Both the position numbers and the translations under genes were made by a program. From Rhodococcus oxybenzonivorans (GTDB lineage: Bacteria > Actinomycetota > Actinomycetes > Mycobacteriales > Mycobacteriaceae): a stretch of DNA of 64,000 nucleotides. This document shows positions 1-10,363 of this stretch, piece by piece; the stretch's first letter is position 1; the number at the start of each line of letters is the position of its first letter. The notes under the pieces were generated by a model that was not told where the DNA came from, did not search any database, and saw only the letters and a list, made by a program, of their open reading frames with translations. Location of the stretch: NCBI RefSeq assembly GCF_003130705.1, contig NZ_CP021357.1:1-64000 (forward strand), read 5' to 3'.

Positions 1-150
1 TCGCGTCGGTCTCTGCCCGGGCGAGGACATCGGCGATAGGCAGTTTCCCGGCCTTCACCGCGGCGAGGAGGTCATGGCGGGCCTGACGGAGCGCGGTGGC
101 CTTCGCCCACGCCGTCGCTCGCTGTTCGGGGGTCAACTCCGGAAAGTCCA
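1..150 (-). CDS. Integration host factor, actinobacterial type (mIHF), N-terminal part
   Basis: Fifty residues are visible before the gene leaves the window on the left. The N-terminus (MDFPELTPEQRATAWAKA, then a RQAR basic stretch and an LPIADVLARAE segment) follows the start of the mycobacterial/Streptomyces integration host factor family, a small basic nucleoid protein that bends DNA. The ATG lies just downstream of a strong GGAGGAG ribosome site. The C-terminal helix-two-turn-helix lies outside the window, so completeness cannot be judged. A second, more divergent family member starts about 230 bp away on the other strand, so the two could share one promoter region. Confidence 0.75.
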
Positions 151-383
151 TACCTGGTCTCCTCCATGGCCCAAATTTTGTCGGCACCTATCTCACCATC
201 ACCGCACCGCCGGCGGCGCGGGTTCGCGGGATCCAGCAGGTCCCGCCATGGATCGATACGTGAAACTTCAATTAAAGCAACGAGTTTCAACGACCAGCGA
301 AGGACGCTCAAAGCGATAGCTGTGCGGGAGCGTCAGCTCACGCTACGGTGTCACAACTCGTCCCTTCTGGAAGGAAAGCACCT

Positions 384-683
384 GTGTCCGAGCGCTCTGC
401 TGCCACCGGCGGCCAGGTTGTCGAGATGTCCGCGGCACGGACAGCCCGCACCCGCGCACTGCTCTCCGGCACCCGTCCGGTCTCGGACGTGCTCGCGCAC
501 GCCGACAGCCCAGGCGTGCGAAGTCTGCCCGTCGACCAGCTGATCGCCACGTATCTCCCGAGAGCGGCACTCGGGCCGGCCGCGGTCATGGCCGTGCTGG
601 GGATCCCGGAAGGCAGTCTGGTGGGCGAGCTGACCGCCGAGCAGCGCCGCAAAGTCCAGCGGGAATCGAGATCCAACTCATGA
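384..683 (+). CDS. Second, divergent mIHF-like small DNA-binding protein
   Basis: A 99-residue basic protein. From about residue 18 the sequence RTARTRALLSG, then VSDVLAHAD, LPVDQLIATYLP and ELTAEQRRKV keeps the order of conserved helices seen in actinobacterial IHF (basic helix, LTQVL-like segment, LLEALP-like helix, GDRQRKAL-like end). I infer a paralogue of the gene at the left edge, transcribed away from it. I chose the GTG at 384 because AAGGA sits 9 bases upstream; an ATG at 348 is in frame but lacks a good site. The family match is weaker than for its neighbour: the N-terminal 17 residues do not fit and the glycine of the usual turn is replaced. Confidence 0.6.
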   Translation: MSERSAATGGQVVEMSAARTARTRALLSGTRPVSDVLAHADSPGVRSLPVDQLIATYLPRAALGPAAVMAVLGIPEGSLVGELTAEQRRKVQRESRSNS

Positions 684-1048
684 ACGGCTGGTAACCAGCG
701 GCGCACAGTTGCAGGCGGAAACCATTGTTCGACGGCCGCAGTGTGGAACCCCTCCGGCCGAAGGGGTTAGGCGACCGGAGGGTCTGACTGTCGCGGCGGG
801 GTTGCGCCCGTGATCACACGGCAGCACCCATCGAATACCCATAATGTCCTGGACTACTCCACGGTCGACCCGTGATGTGCCAGCACGCCACCTGGCGATA
901 CGCCTGGCGGTCAGGGTGATGGCAAGCGGCTCGCCGTGACCGAAACCGGTGCGCTCAGGTGCGGGAGCGGATTAACTGGCCTACGGGTGGCAACACACGG
1001 GTGCGGCGGCTCGACCATGGAACCACAACGAGTAGTGGAGGTCAGCAC
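684..1048. other. Intergenic stretch without a recognisable gene
   Basis: I see no open frame with actinobacterial codon bias or a ribosome site here. It presumably holds the promoter of the small protein starting at 1049, whose GGAGG site lies at 1037-1041. Confidence 0.5.
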
Positions 1049-1255
1049 ATGGCAGGTATCGCGTCGAAGTTCGACAAGGCCTACGAAACCCGTCCGATCG
1101 AGGAACTCGCGCAGGCCCCGGTCGCCGCGCCCGAGGGGGTGAGCGAGTCCGACGCCGAACACCTCAAGGCCGCGTTCAACATCAAGACCGTCGCGGACCT
1201 GGGCACCAACAAGTTCTTCCTCTGGGCCCAAGCCGTCGCGAAACTCGCCGAATAG
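1049..1255 (+). CDS. Small helix-hairpin-helix-like protein, function unknown
   Basis: A 68-residue protein starting MAGIASKFDKAYE. The second half (SDAEHLKAAFNIKTVADLG followed by a hydrophobic helix) resembles one helix-hairpin-helix unit, a fold that often touches DNA or mediates protein contacts. The start is set by GGAGG at 1037-1041. It is convergent with the ferritin-like gene to its right and shares the 1337-1377 hairpin with it. I do not recognise a named family and propose no function. Confidence 0.65.
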   Translation: MAGIASKFDKAYETRPIEELAQAPVAAPEGVSESDAEHLKAAFNIKTVADLGTNKFFLWAQAVAKLAE

Positions 1256-1336
1256 ACCCCCTCGCCAGGGTCGGGCTGCGGCGTGAGATCCGGGGAGTAG
1301 CCACGGGCAACCGTCCCGCCCGACTCTGGTTGCAGA

Positions 1337-1377
1337 GGAATACCCCCGCAGACCCCTCGAGGCTGCGGGGGTATTCC
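1337..1377. terminator. Bidirectional hairpin terminator between convergent genes
   Basis: Perfect 15-bp inverted repeat (GGAATACCCCCGCAG / CTGCGGGGGTATTCC) around an 11-base loop, placed between two converging genes. No long T-run follows, as is common in actinobacteria. Confidence 0.8.
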
Positions 1378-1433
1378 GTGAACCGAGTCCCAGGTCCGCG
1401 CCTGCTGACGGCGGCACCCGGGTGCGCCCGGGG

Positions 1434-2421
1434 TCAGGTGATCCCGGCGACTTCCTTGGCGATCGCAGCCAGCCGGGTCTGCGCGGCGGAGACGACCCCG
1501 TGCCGGTTCTTGTGCGCTTCCTCGTAGGCGACGATCGCCCGGACGTCGGCGGGATCGGTGAGTTCCTTCACCGCCGCCACGGCCTGGGAGACGTTGAGCT
1601 CGTCGAAGTCCTCGATCGGCAACTCGCCGGATTCCGGGACACCGGTGGAGGTGCCGGTGCGGACCGAACGCAGGGCGCCCCTCGGCACCCTCGGCGCCCT
1701 CGGCGCCCTCGGCGCCTTGCTCGCGGGTGACCTTCTCGGCGGTCTCAAGGGCGGCGTCGCGGCTCGCGGTCAAAGTTTTGACCGCGACGTCCCCGGCGTG
1801 CACGCCCCGGCTGAGCAGTTCCCCTAGGGAGGGTGGGGTGGCGCGGACGGTGTCCAGGGCCCGGTCCAGGCCGCGCGCGGACCAGGACACCGGCACGTTG
1901 ATCAACCGCACCGCGGTCCCGGTGGCCGCCTGCAACGGGGTGCGGCGCAACGCGGCCGGCCCACCGAGCGCCTCTTCGGCCAAGACGGTGGTCAGCCAGT
2001 CCACCGTGGCCTGGTGTGCGGTGATCAGCCGGAACGCAAGATTCTCGATGTCTTTGCGGCCCGCGGCGGTGGCAAGGGCTTTGATGTAGCGGGCGCGGTC
2101 GAGGAGCTGGTGTTCGAGGGCCAAATCACCGAGTAGCGCTTCGTCGAACGGTTGGGCCTGCTCGACCACCGTTTTCACCGCGGCGGCGGCACGTCCCAGG
2201 AACGGCCCGATCAGCTCGGGGATTCCGCCGAGGTCGCGGATCGCCGCGTCGATGGCCTCGGCCCGGCCGCGGGCGTTGTCGGCGTTCTCGAGCAGTTCGC
2301 GGCGCACGGCCTCGGTTCTGGCCTGGGCGACTCGGGTCTCGGCGACCTGGATTTCGGTGTTGGTCAGATCCAGGATGGTGCGCAACTGCGTCAGCAGTGT
2401 GGCGGTATCGGTTGTGCTCAT
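1434..2421 (-). pseudogene. Ferritin-like domain protein, one frameshift in an Ala-Glu-Gly repeat
   Basis: The reading starts MSTTDTATLLTQLRTIL and gives long amphipathic helices (about residues 1-170) of the kind annotated as ferritin-like in actinobacteria. It then passes through a Gly-Ala-Glu repeat encoded by four 9-bp units near 1681-1716. Directly after the repeat a run of four C at 1678-1681, where the repeat units have three, shifts the frame. The correct continuation (LPIEDFDELNVS... to VAAIAKEVAGI-like end) lies one frame over and stops at 1434. Correcting one base restores a protein of roughly 328 residues. It could be a real mutation, a replication-slippage variant or a sequencing error. 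No di-iron ligands were located with certainty. Confidence 0.7.
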
Positions 2422-2485
2422 ACGTGTTTACCCCTTTCGACGTGGATGGACGGCTTCGGTTCGGCGCAGGTGCACCGCCCCGTGA

Positions 2486-2516
2486 CTACCCCGACCTACC
2501 CTCCGGTAACCGTTAC
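2486..2516 (-). promoter_or_regulatory. Possible promoter/dyad upstream of the ferritin-like gene
   Basis: Reading leftward, GTTAC and GGGTAG elements are separated by 14 bases, loosely like a SigB/SigF-type promoter (GTTT...GGGTAT). The upstream element is part of a perfect GTAAC-C-GTTAC dyad at 2506-2516. The spacing is slightly short, so this is tentative. The rest of 2422-2653 shows no gene. Confidence 0.25.
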
Positions 2517-2653
2517 GCGTCTGAGAATCGTTCGGCGCTCATGCGGGTTCCTGCATATGCTCCGGAGGTCCGTCGAGCGAAGGGTGCGAGCATGCCCAAC
2601 AACACGAGTGCGAAGAAAATCGGTGTGTGCACCAGGCGGTGTTCGTTGACTGC

Positions 2654-2986
2654 TTACGACTCGCGCTGCCGCTCTGGTGCCCACTTGGAGGGCCTGCGTG
2701 TGTGGTTGGTCGCGATGGGGGCGAGGTGGTGTAGCCCAGGGAGGCTGTAGATGTTCAGGGCGAGCTGTGATCGCCAGAGCTTGTGTTTGATCGCCCAGAG
2801 CCAGTGTCCGGCGAGCCACAGCCCCATGCCTGCTGCAAGGGTGGGGAATGCTCGTGGATCGGCTGTGTGGGTTGCGAGCCGGAGGAGGCTGACGAGGATG
2901 AGGACGGCTCCTGCGAATCGGGCGAGTCCGGAGCCGAATACCCACACGGCCCATGCAGCAAGCGCGGCGAGTGCTAATGCTCCCAT
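2654..2986 (-). CDS. Small integral membrane protein, unknown function
   Basis: A 110-residue protein starting MGALALAALAAWAVWVF. It has two to three predicted membrane segments (about residues 1-17, 20-35 and 48-65) followed by a basic cytoplasmic tail (KHKLWRSQ...PERQRES). I moved the start to 2986 because GAAAGG lies at the right distance; a longer frame to 3028 exists. It is the last of a run of leftward small genes and resembles nothing I can name. Confidence 0.6.
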   Translation of the reverse strand: MGALALAALAAWAVWVFGSGLARFAGAVLILVSLLRLATHTADPRAFPTLAAGMGLWLAGHWLWAIKHKLWRSQLALNIYSLPGLHHLAPIATNHTRRPSKWAPERQRES

Positions 2987-3125
2987 TGCGGCACCCTTTC
3001 TGGGGTTGTTCGTGTGGGGCGGGCTCACACAGTTCTGCCGGGGCTATTGCGGTGTGGGTGTAGAAGGTCCGGAGGATGAACCGCTGCGGGTGACCGTCAT
3101 GCACCGCGGCCGATCGCGTCGGTGT

Positions 3126-3422
3126 TTATCGCGCGTTGCGTAGGGCGTCGAGGAGCCTATCCACGAGGGTGAAGGCGTCGTCGCGGTCGAGGATCACGCT
3201 CTGGCCGTAGGTCCAGATCTCGACGCCGTCGACGAGTCCGTCGATGGTGGAGGAGATCGGGTTCGCTTCGATTCCGATGGGGTTGTCGGTGCCCGTATCC
3301 GTTTGTTCGGTGTGGTCGTCGAACCCAGCAGCTTCCGGCTGTTCACGGGATCGGGGACCGCCGGACGGGGCGGTTCCTCCGTCGATCTGCTGAAGGTTGG
3401 TGCTGGACTGTTCAGTGGTCAT
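3126..3422 (-). CDS. Hypothetical acidic protein, backbone gene cluster
   Basis: A 98-residue protein with a polar, acidic, probably disordered N-terminal half and a more regular C-terminus (VEIWTYGQSVILDRDDAFTL then VDRLLDALRNAR). Its ATG overlaps the end of the preceding gene by 11 bp, which suggests translational coupling. No family recognised. Confidence 0.55.
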   Translation of the reverse strand: MTTEQSSTNLQQIDGGTAPSGGPRSREQPEAAGFDDHTEQTDTGTDNPIGIEANPISSTIDGLVDGVEIWTYGQSVILDRDDAFTLVDRLLDALRNAR

Positions 3423-3570
3423 CGTTGTGGTGGTCCTGCCCGGTGGTGAGGGAGTGAAGCAGATGTGCGCGTAGAAAGTTCATCAGGATGGTGTTTCCCT
3501 CGGTGTCGAGTGCGGTGGTGAGGTCGATCCGCTCGTGTTGGGAGTGGGGGTTGTGTGCGGTGTCAGTCAC
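3412..3570 (-). CDS. Very small hypothetical protein
   Basis: About 52 residues beginning VTDTAHNPHSQHERID. The GTG at 3570 is preceded by GGAGGAA at close spacing; the longer frame to 3687 is proline/histidine-rich and lacks a site. The end overlaps the next gene. No domain recognised. Confidence 0.45.
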   Translation of the reverse strand: MTDTAHNPHSQHERIDLTTALDTEGNTILMNFLRAHLLHSLTTGQDHHNDDH

Positions 3571-3695
3571 AGGTTCCTCCGGTTGAGCTACCGGCCGCGT
3601 CGAGGACGATCGCGGAGCACTGCGGGTGGTGCGCGACCGCTGCGCGTCCGGCCATGGGTGTGGGTGTGGGTGTGGGTTTGAGTGCATGAGGTCCG

Positions 3696-3884
3696 TCAGA
3701 ACAAGGTGATCTGAGATTGGGCGGCGGCGTCATCGGTGCGTTGCTGGTAGGCGGTGGCGAAGGCTTGGGCGGTCCCTTCGGTGCAGCCGATTTCTCTGGC
3801 GACCTGTGTCCAGGTGAGTCCGGAGTTGTGGAGTTGGTAGGCGTCGCGTTCGTCGTCGGTGCGCTGGTCGGGGTGGATGCTCAC
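3696..3884 (-). CDS. Small helix-turn-helix protein
   Basis: A 62-residue protein with a compact helix-turn-helix of the sigma-70 region 4 / resolvase tail kind (NSGLTWTQVAREIGCTEGTA, residues about 22-41). The GTG start overlaps the stop of the DnaB_N-domain gene by 4 bp (GTGA), so the two are translated together. It may assist replication or regulate the cluster; that is inference from position only. Confidence 0.6.
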   Translation of the reverse strand: MSIHPDQRTDDERDAYQLHNSGLTWTQVAREIGCTEGTAQAFATAYQQRTDDAAAQSQITLF

Positions 3885-4435
3885 TGGTTGTCTCCTTCGA
3901 TGGCGTTGCGGCGGTCGGTGAGTGCGCGTTGGCGGCGGCCGAGGTCGCACATGTGCGCGTAGAGCTGGTCCTCGGAAAGTTCCCGAGCAGCCTGGGTGAG
4001 TGCGGTTGCTGCGGTGGCGAAGCTGCGCCGGTATGCCTGGCTGAACAGGGCGCGCGCGTAGTGATCGATCGCGGCGTGTTCGGCGCCGAGGGTGGTGATG
4101 TTGGCGAGGTGGCGGGAGCGTTCGGATCCGTGATGACCGGCGAGGTCACCGGATCGTTCGAGCGCTGCCCCGACCATCGCCGCATTGTGGGGTGCCCCGC
4201 TCTCGATCAGGCCGCGGATCAGGATGAAGAACTCGCGGTGGATGGGGCGCACGAAGTCGGTGGGTTCGAGGATGCCGACGGAGTGTTTCGCAGCTGCCGG
4301 GGGTGCCCACAACAACGCGCACAGGAAGAGCGCTTCCACGTCTGCGTGGAGGTCGTCGGCGAAGTCTTGTGGTTGGAGCGGCTCGGTGTCGGCGGACTGC
4401 GTCTGTCCGGGGACGAGTGCGAGTGCTGCGCTCAC
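3881..4435 (-). CDS. Orphan DnaB-helicase N-terminal domain protein
   Basis: A 184-residue protein. Residues about 30-135 (DVEALFLCALLWAP..., ILEPTDFVRPIHREFF, GLIESGAPHNAAMVG) match the helical N-terminal domain of replicative DnaB helicases, the part that binds primase and loader. The RecA-like motor with Walker motifs is absent, so it cannot be a helicase itself. Such orphans occur on actinobacterial plasmids and phages. I chose GTG 4435 because GAAAGGA precedes it; ATG 4459 has no site. It is 4-bp coupled to the small HTH gene. A role in plasmid replication is inferred. Confidence 0.7.
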   Translation of the reverse strand: MSAALALVPGQTQSADTEPLQPQDFADDLHADVEALFLCALLWAPPAAAKHSVGILEPTDFVRPIHREFFILIRGLIESGAPHNAAMVGAALERSGDLAGHHGSERSRHLANITTLGAEHAAIDHYARALFSQAYRRSFATAATALTQAARELSEDQLYAHMCDLGRRQRALTDRRNAIEGDNQ

Positions 4436-4491
4436 GGGGCGGTCCTTTCGTGTGGGCATGGTCGGCTGGCCGGGATCAGGGGATGGGGTCC

Positions 4492-4725
4492 TCAGGCGGC
4501 GGCCGCGATGACGTCTTTAATGTGTCGAATTCGGAAGCCGGACCAGTGTTGGTTGCCGGCCACGACGACAGGCGCCTGGAGGTAGCCGAGGCTCTGCACG
4601 TAGTCGCGGGCTTCGGGGTTCTCGGTGATGTCGACAACCGTGTACTCGATCCCCGCTTTGTCGAATTGCATAAACGTCGCGTTGCACTGATCGCAGCCCG
4701 GTTTGGTGCACACGGTGATTGCCAC
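4492..4725 (-). CDS. NrdH-like glutaredoxin-family redoxin
   Basis: A 77-residue thioredoxin-fold protein with the redox motif C11-DQ-C14 and an extra Cys6 (VCTKPGCDQCNAT). It keeps the NrdH/mycoredoxin signatures APVVVAG and HWSGFR near residues 54-67. NrdH proteins reduce class Ib ribonucleotide reductase; HWSGFR-type ends are typical of NrdH. No nrd genes are nearby, so the partner is unknown. The GTG at 4725 follows a G-rich site and matches the family's usual N-terminus; longer in-frame starts reach 4827. Confidence 0.8.
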   Translation of the reverse strand: MAITVCTKPGCDQCNATFMQFDKAGIEYTVVDITENPEARDYVQSLGYLQAPVVVAGNQHWSGFRIRHIKDVIAAAA

Positions 4726-4798
4726 AACTCCCCCCTCTGTCTGAATTTCGATTACGTTTATCTTATCGAAATGAGCGCCCATATCCAAGCCTTCCGAA

Positions 4799-4818
4799 GT
4801 AATTATTTCGGTAATTAC
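4799..4818. promoter_or_regulatory. Inverted repeat GTAATTA-N6-TAATTAC, possible operator
   Basis: Perfect 7-bp arms in an AT-rich island about 75 bp upstream of the redoxin start. An AT-rich dyad in such GC-rich DNA is a likely protein site. Confidence 0.4.
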
Positions 4819-5161
4819 ACCAGTCATTCATATAACACTTTCCGCGCCATTTTTCGGCACCGACAGCACGCTTCCCCAACAGCGCTTACCTGGGGCTATA
4901 CCGCCTCCTCACCTGGCCGGGGAGCTGCTTCCCTGGTATTGGCGAATGTTCTGGCGGGGCGGCGGTGCGTCAAGGTGAGCGGGGAAAGTTTTCCGCGATA
5001 TAAGGGAGCGGGTGACCGCGTGGAGAAGTTTTGCGAGCGGCCTTTGATGCGTGGTCGGCCGGTAGGAGGATGAGAGAAATATGGGGATGGTGCCGGAATT
5101 GTTTTGTGTTTCTCTGACCTCTCGGCGTTTTATCTTTTTTTGACCCATTTATTTAGGTGGT

Positions 5162-5200
5162 GCGGTGCATGGCGGTCACGCTTCCCCCGCCATGCACCGC
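5162..5200 (-). terminator. Hairpin terminator
   Basis: Perfect 14-bp inverted repeat (GCGGTGCATGGCGG / CCGCCATGCACCGC) with an 11-base loop, just past the end of the leftward genes that stop at 5218. Confidence 0.7.
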
Positions 5201-5217
5201 GTTTGTGGGCTCCTGGG

Positions 5218-5648
5218 TCAGACGTCGGTTATCTGGGCGCTGGCCGCGGCGGCGGCGACGTCGATCGTCACCTTCTCCAGCGCGGTTCGTGGCACATTCC
5301 AGTACCGGCCGTCGTCGCCGCCCAGCTCGGCGATCTTCACCGTGGCACCGTTCGAGAGGACCACGAACAGCGTGGTCGGATCGATACTTCGGGCCTGCTT
5401 CACCCGCACCGTGGACCCGGTCGACAAGGGCGCGACCGCGACGATCGGTTTCGCTAACAGTTCCTCGGGCGCGGGCAACAGCACTTCTGGCTGCGCCCTC
5501 ACTCCGGGGCCGATACCGTCGAGTGGCGTGAGCTCGTAGTTCACTTTCAACCGGCGCACCACCTCGAAGACGCGTCCTGCATGTCTTTGGACGCGACACG
5601 GGGGTCGATGATGACTCGGTCGCCCGGCTTGAAGAGTGTGTTCGACAT
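5218..5648 (-). pseudogene. Hypothetical backbone protein, one frameshift near residue 24
   Basis: The gene begins MSNTLFKPGDRVIIDP after a good AAAGGAG site, then runs out of frame to a stop near 5547. The obvious continuation (GRVFEVVRRLKVNYELTPLD, then RAQPEVLLPAPEELLAKPIV... to AAAAASAQITDV) lies in another frame and ends at 5218. A one-base change near 5582 restores about 142 residues. The N-terminal GDRVIIDP motif suggests a small SH3-like barrel. Unknown function. Confidence 0.6.
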
Positions 5649-5694
5649 AGTGTTTCGATCTCCTTTGGTAGTGGATACGTGGGGTGCAGGTGGG

Positions 5695-6171
5695 TTATTC
5701 GGGGATCCAGGTCTGGCCGTGGTCGCCGATGAGAGCGGTCTTCCCGGCCGGTGCGGTGTCTGTGTACTGGTGCAGTGCCGTGCGGGCGCGGGTGACCGCG
5801 CCGCCGAGGGCATTTGGGGAGTCGCCGGGCGTGTCGACGCTGGCCTCGCCCATTGCCAGGGCGACCGAGTCGCCTCGCGTGTCGTAGAGGCCGACGGCCC
5901 AGCTCGTGACGGGTTCCCCGGCCGCCACGGCGGGATCACCGTTGGTGGTGGCCAGGAGGTAGATCGATCGGCCGTCGGGTGCGTAACCGGCATTGCCGGT
6001 GAGGGCGTAGCAGTTGCCGCCCGTTGAGGCCACGTCGGGATCGGTGACGCCGATTGCCGCGAGTCGGGTCAGCTCGCGGGCGTAGATTTCCTCCAAGGTG
6101 CCGTAGTGGGGGTAGTCGAGCAGCTCGGATGTCTCTTCGACGGGAGCCACGGGTGATGTTGATGTGCCCAT
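5695..6171 (-). CDS. Hypothetical protein, plasmid backbone
   Basis: A 158-residue protein starting MGTSTSPVAPVEETSE with AAAGG upstream. The middle (NCYALTGNAGYAPDGRSIYL, then PVTSWAVGLYDTRGDSVALAMG) looks like a beta-rich soluble domain. No signal peptide and no membrane segment. It lies between the frameshifted gene at 5218 and the ParB-like gene. No family recognised. Confidence 0.6.
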   Translation of the reverse strand: MGTSTSPVAPVEETSELLDYPHYGTLEEIYARELTRLAAIGVTDPDVASTGGNCYALTGNAGYAPDGRSIYLLATTNGDPAVAAGEPVTSWAVGLYDTRGDSVALAMGEASVDTPGDSPNALGGAVTRARTALHQYTDTAPAGKTALIGDHGQTWIPE

Positions 6172-6269
6172 GTGAGAGGGACCTTTCGTTCGGAGCCGGA
6201 CCGCTTGCAGGGCCCGGGTTGTTGTGGTGCGCCGAGCGGGTGGCCGGCTGGATGCGGGAGTCCGTCGCT

Positions 6270-6339
6270 TCGGCCACACCCCGCGCCGCCGGGTGCCGGT
6301 GGTGAGGTTTGTTCGGTGGTCGGCGCGGGGTGTGGCCGA
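6270..6339 (-). terminator. Long hairpin downstream of the ParB-like gene
   Basis: Perfect 19-bp inverted repeat (TCGGCCACACCCCGCGCCG and its complement at 6321-6339) with a 32-base spacer, between the ParB-like gene and the next leftward gene. Confidence 0.6.
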
Positions 6340-6411
6340 CCGCGTTTTCGCGGTGATCGGCTGGCCCACGGGCCGGGGCGGTGGTGTTCCGTCCCGGCCG
6401 GTGAGGGTCGG

Positions 6412-7077
6412 TCAGTCGAGGGCGACCTGATCGGCGGTGCGGGTGCGGGCGATGACTTCCTCGACCTCGGTCAGGGTGTGCCCGTTCTCGGCGAGGAACG
6501 CGAAGTATCCGGCGCTGCCCTGCGGACGCCACCGCCACGCATCCTTGACCATCCGCGCTTCCAGACCGGCGAGGACCAGGGCCAGGGTGATCACCTGGGC
6601 GCGGTTGTCGCTGGCCTTGTCCACCATCGTCACGAGCGCCTCGGACGTGGCGATACCGGAGTTTCCGAGGATTTCCCCGACTACCTCACCGGCCTTGTGC
6701 TCGGTCAGCAATCGCGGATCGGCGGCAAGAGTCGCCGCGACGAACTTCGCTGCCGACTTCGGTGGGGTCTTCCGCGTCAGGAGAGTCCGCAGGAAGTCGC
6801 GGCGGACGGTGGTCGCCGCAACGGCTTGCTTATTCAACGCGATGACCTGTCGACGCTCCTTGCGGGCCTGCGCCTTCTCCTCCGTCTCCCGGCGGGCCGC
6901 TGCCACGGCCGCGTCCTCGCCGCTCATGCCATCCTCGGCGGGTGCGACGGTGCGGGCGGCGGCGAGGATCGGGGAGAGTGCCACCTGGTACGACGCGTGC
7001 GACAGGCATTCGATGTAGTACTGCTCGAGAATCATGCGTTCCTCCATCGGGTCGACGTCCTCGGGTATGAGCCACAT
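6412..7077 (-). CDS. ParB-like C-terminal region protein, probably lacking the N-terminal half
   Basis: A 221-residue protein. The centre (ERRQVIALNKQAVAATTVRR, FLRTLLTRKTPPKSAAKFVA) resembles the region after the DNA-binding domain in ParB proteins of actinobacterial plasmids. The ParB nuclease-fold domain with its GERR motif and the helix-turn-helix are not present, and the frame begins only 9 bp left of two operator-like palindromes. It may be a truncated partition protein whose front was replaced when the sulfur module arrived, or an independent small relative. No ParA was seen in the window. Assignment moderate. Confidence 0.5.
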   Translation of the reverse strand: MWLIPEDVDPMEERMILEQYYIECLSHASYQVALSPILAAARTVAPAEDGMSGEDAAVAAARRETEEKAQARKERRQVIALNKQAVAATTVRRDFLRTLLTRKTPPKSAAKFVAATLAADPRLLTEHKAGEVVGEILGNSGIATSEALVTMVDKASDNRAQVITLALVLAGLEARMVKDAWRWRPQGSAGYFAFLAENGHTLTEVEEVIARTRTADQVALD

Positions 7078-7085
7078 GCTGCCAT

Positions 7086-7101
7086 ATACCCCAGGGGGTA
7101 T
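7086..7101. promoter_or_regulatory. CstR/CsoR-type operator 1
   Basis: ATACCCCAGGGGGTAT, a near-perfect palindrome of the type bound by CsoR/CstR-family repressors. It starts 9 bp upstream of the leftward ParB-like frame. Confidence 0.75.
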
Positions 7102-7106
7102 GTCAA

Positions 7107-7122
7107 GTACCCCCTGGGGTAT
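7107..7122. promoter_or_regulatory. CstR/CsoR-type operator 2
   Basis: GTACCCCCTGGGGTAT, centred 21 bp (two helical turns) from operator 1. The stretch from here to 7353 holds only a 10-bp inverted repeat (7173-7182 / 7218-7227) and no convincing gene. Confidence 0.75.
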
Positions 7123-7353
7123 CCATACTCGCTAGGTTAATAGGCCCGTCCACCCGGGCGGTGGCACCCGCCGCGGCGAGGGCGGTCATCTCATGCGCCC
7201 TTATGGGTAGCCGGGCACCCTCGCCGCCGGCGGGCGAAAGCGGCACTTGGCTGCGCGCGGTTCCCATGACAGCAGGCGAGCCGAACTGGCGCGGATCCTT
7301 CTGGTTCCCTCGCCCGCTCGCGTCACGGGCAATCGGCACACTTGCTTTCCTAG

Positions 7354-7369
7354 ATACCCCCTGGGGTAC
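7354..7369. promoter_or_regulatory. CstR/CsoR-type operator 3
   Basis: ATACCCCCTGGGGTAC, 49 bp upstream of the rhodanese start codon. Confidence 0.8.
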
Positions 7370-7388
7370 AGTGGGCGAGCTGCCGCAG

Positions 7389-7404
7389 ATACCCCCTAGG
7401 GTAT
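7389..7404. promoter_or_regulatory. CstR/CsoR-type operator 4
   Basis: ATACCCCCTAGGGTAT, ending directly before the GAAGGAG ribosome site of the rhodanese gene. Binding here should block transcription or its start. Confidence 0.8.
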
Positions 7405-7417
7405 GAAGGAGTTTGAT

Positions 7418-7732
7418 ATGCGTGAGGTAGACCTCGGTGAATTCGCCGTGAGCTGGGCCGACGGAGTTCCTGTCGTGGATGTGCGCGAGCGATGGGAGTA
7501 CGTCGACGGGCACGTTCCCGGTGCGCTGTTGATGCCGCTCGGCCAACTCGCCGCTCAGACCGCGGAGATTCCCGCGGGGGACGTCGTCTACGTGATCTGC
7601 GCGTCCGGTAATCGCAGCCGGGAGGGGGCCCGGATCGTGGAGGCCGCCGGCCGCAGCGCGGTCTCGGTCGCCGGGGGCACCTCGGGCTGGGCCGCCCTGG
7701 GCCGGCCGCTCGACACCGGAGACGGATCGTGA
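7418..7732 (+). CDS. Single-domain rhodanese sulfurtransferase
   Basis: A 104-residue rhodanese with the N-terminal VVDVRERWEY-DGHVPGA signature and the active-site loop VICASGNRS carrying Cys61, which would take up and pass on a persulfide sulfur. No signal peptide, so cytoplasmic. I chose ATG 7418, since GAAGGAG lies at 7405-7411; ATG 7403 falls inside operator 4. First gene of a rightward module for reactive sulfur, under operators 3 and 4. Confidence 0.9.
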   Translation: MREVDLGEFAVSWADGVPVVDVRERWEYVDGHVPGALLMPLGQLAAQTAEIPAGDVVYVICASGNRSREGARIVEAAGRSAVSVAGGTSGWAALGRPLDTGDGS

Positions 7733-7808
7733 GCGAACCCTCACCCCCGACCTCGCCGATACGCGCTGCCAGCGCTTTCGTTCGGCCATCACCTCGAGGA
7801 GGACTTGT

Positions 7809-10333
<2,525 letters not shown>

Positions 10334-10363
10334 GAAACCGATCCGCCGACGGGGAAAGGTGAC

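Larger units (their letters stand above)
4726..5217. other. AT-richer non-coding stretch upstream of the redoxin gene
   Basis: About 490 bases whose composition is visibly lower in GC than the surroundings (4740-4850 and 5085-5160). It holds the redoxin promoter region, the GTAATTA dyad and a terminator hairpin at 5162-5200. No convincing gene. Confidence 0.5.

Noticed and set aside
7123..7353. Possible riboswitch upstream of the rhodanese gene
   Set aside because: Only one 10-bp stem with a long spacer is visible and no conserved riboswitch core; operators already explain control.
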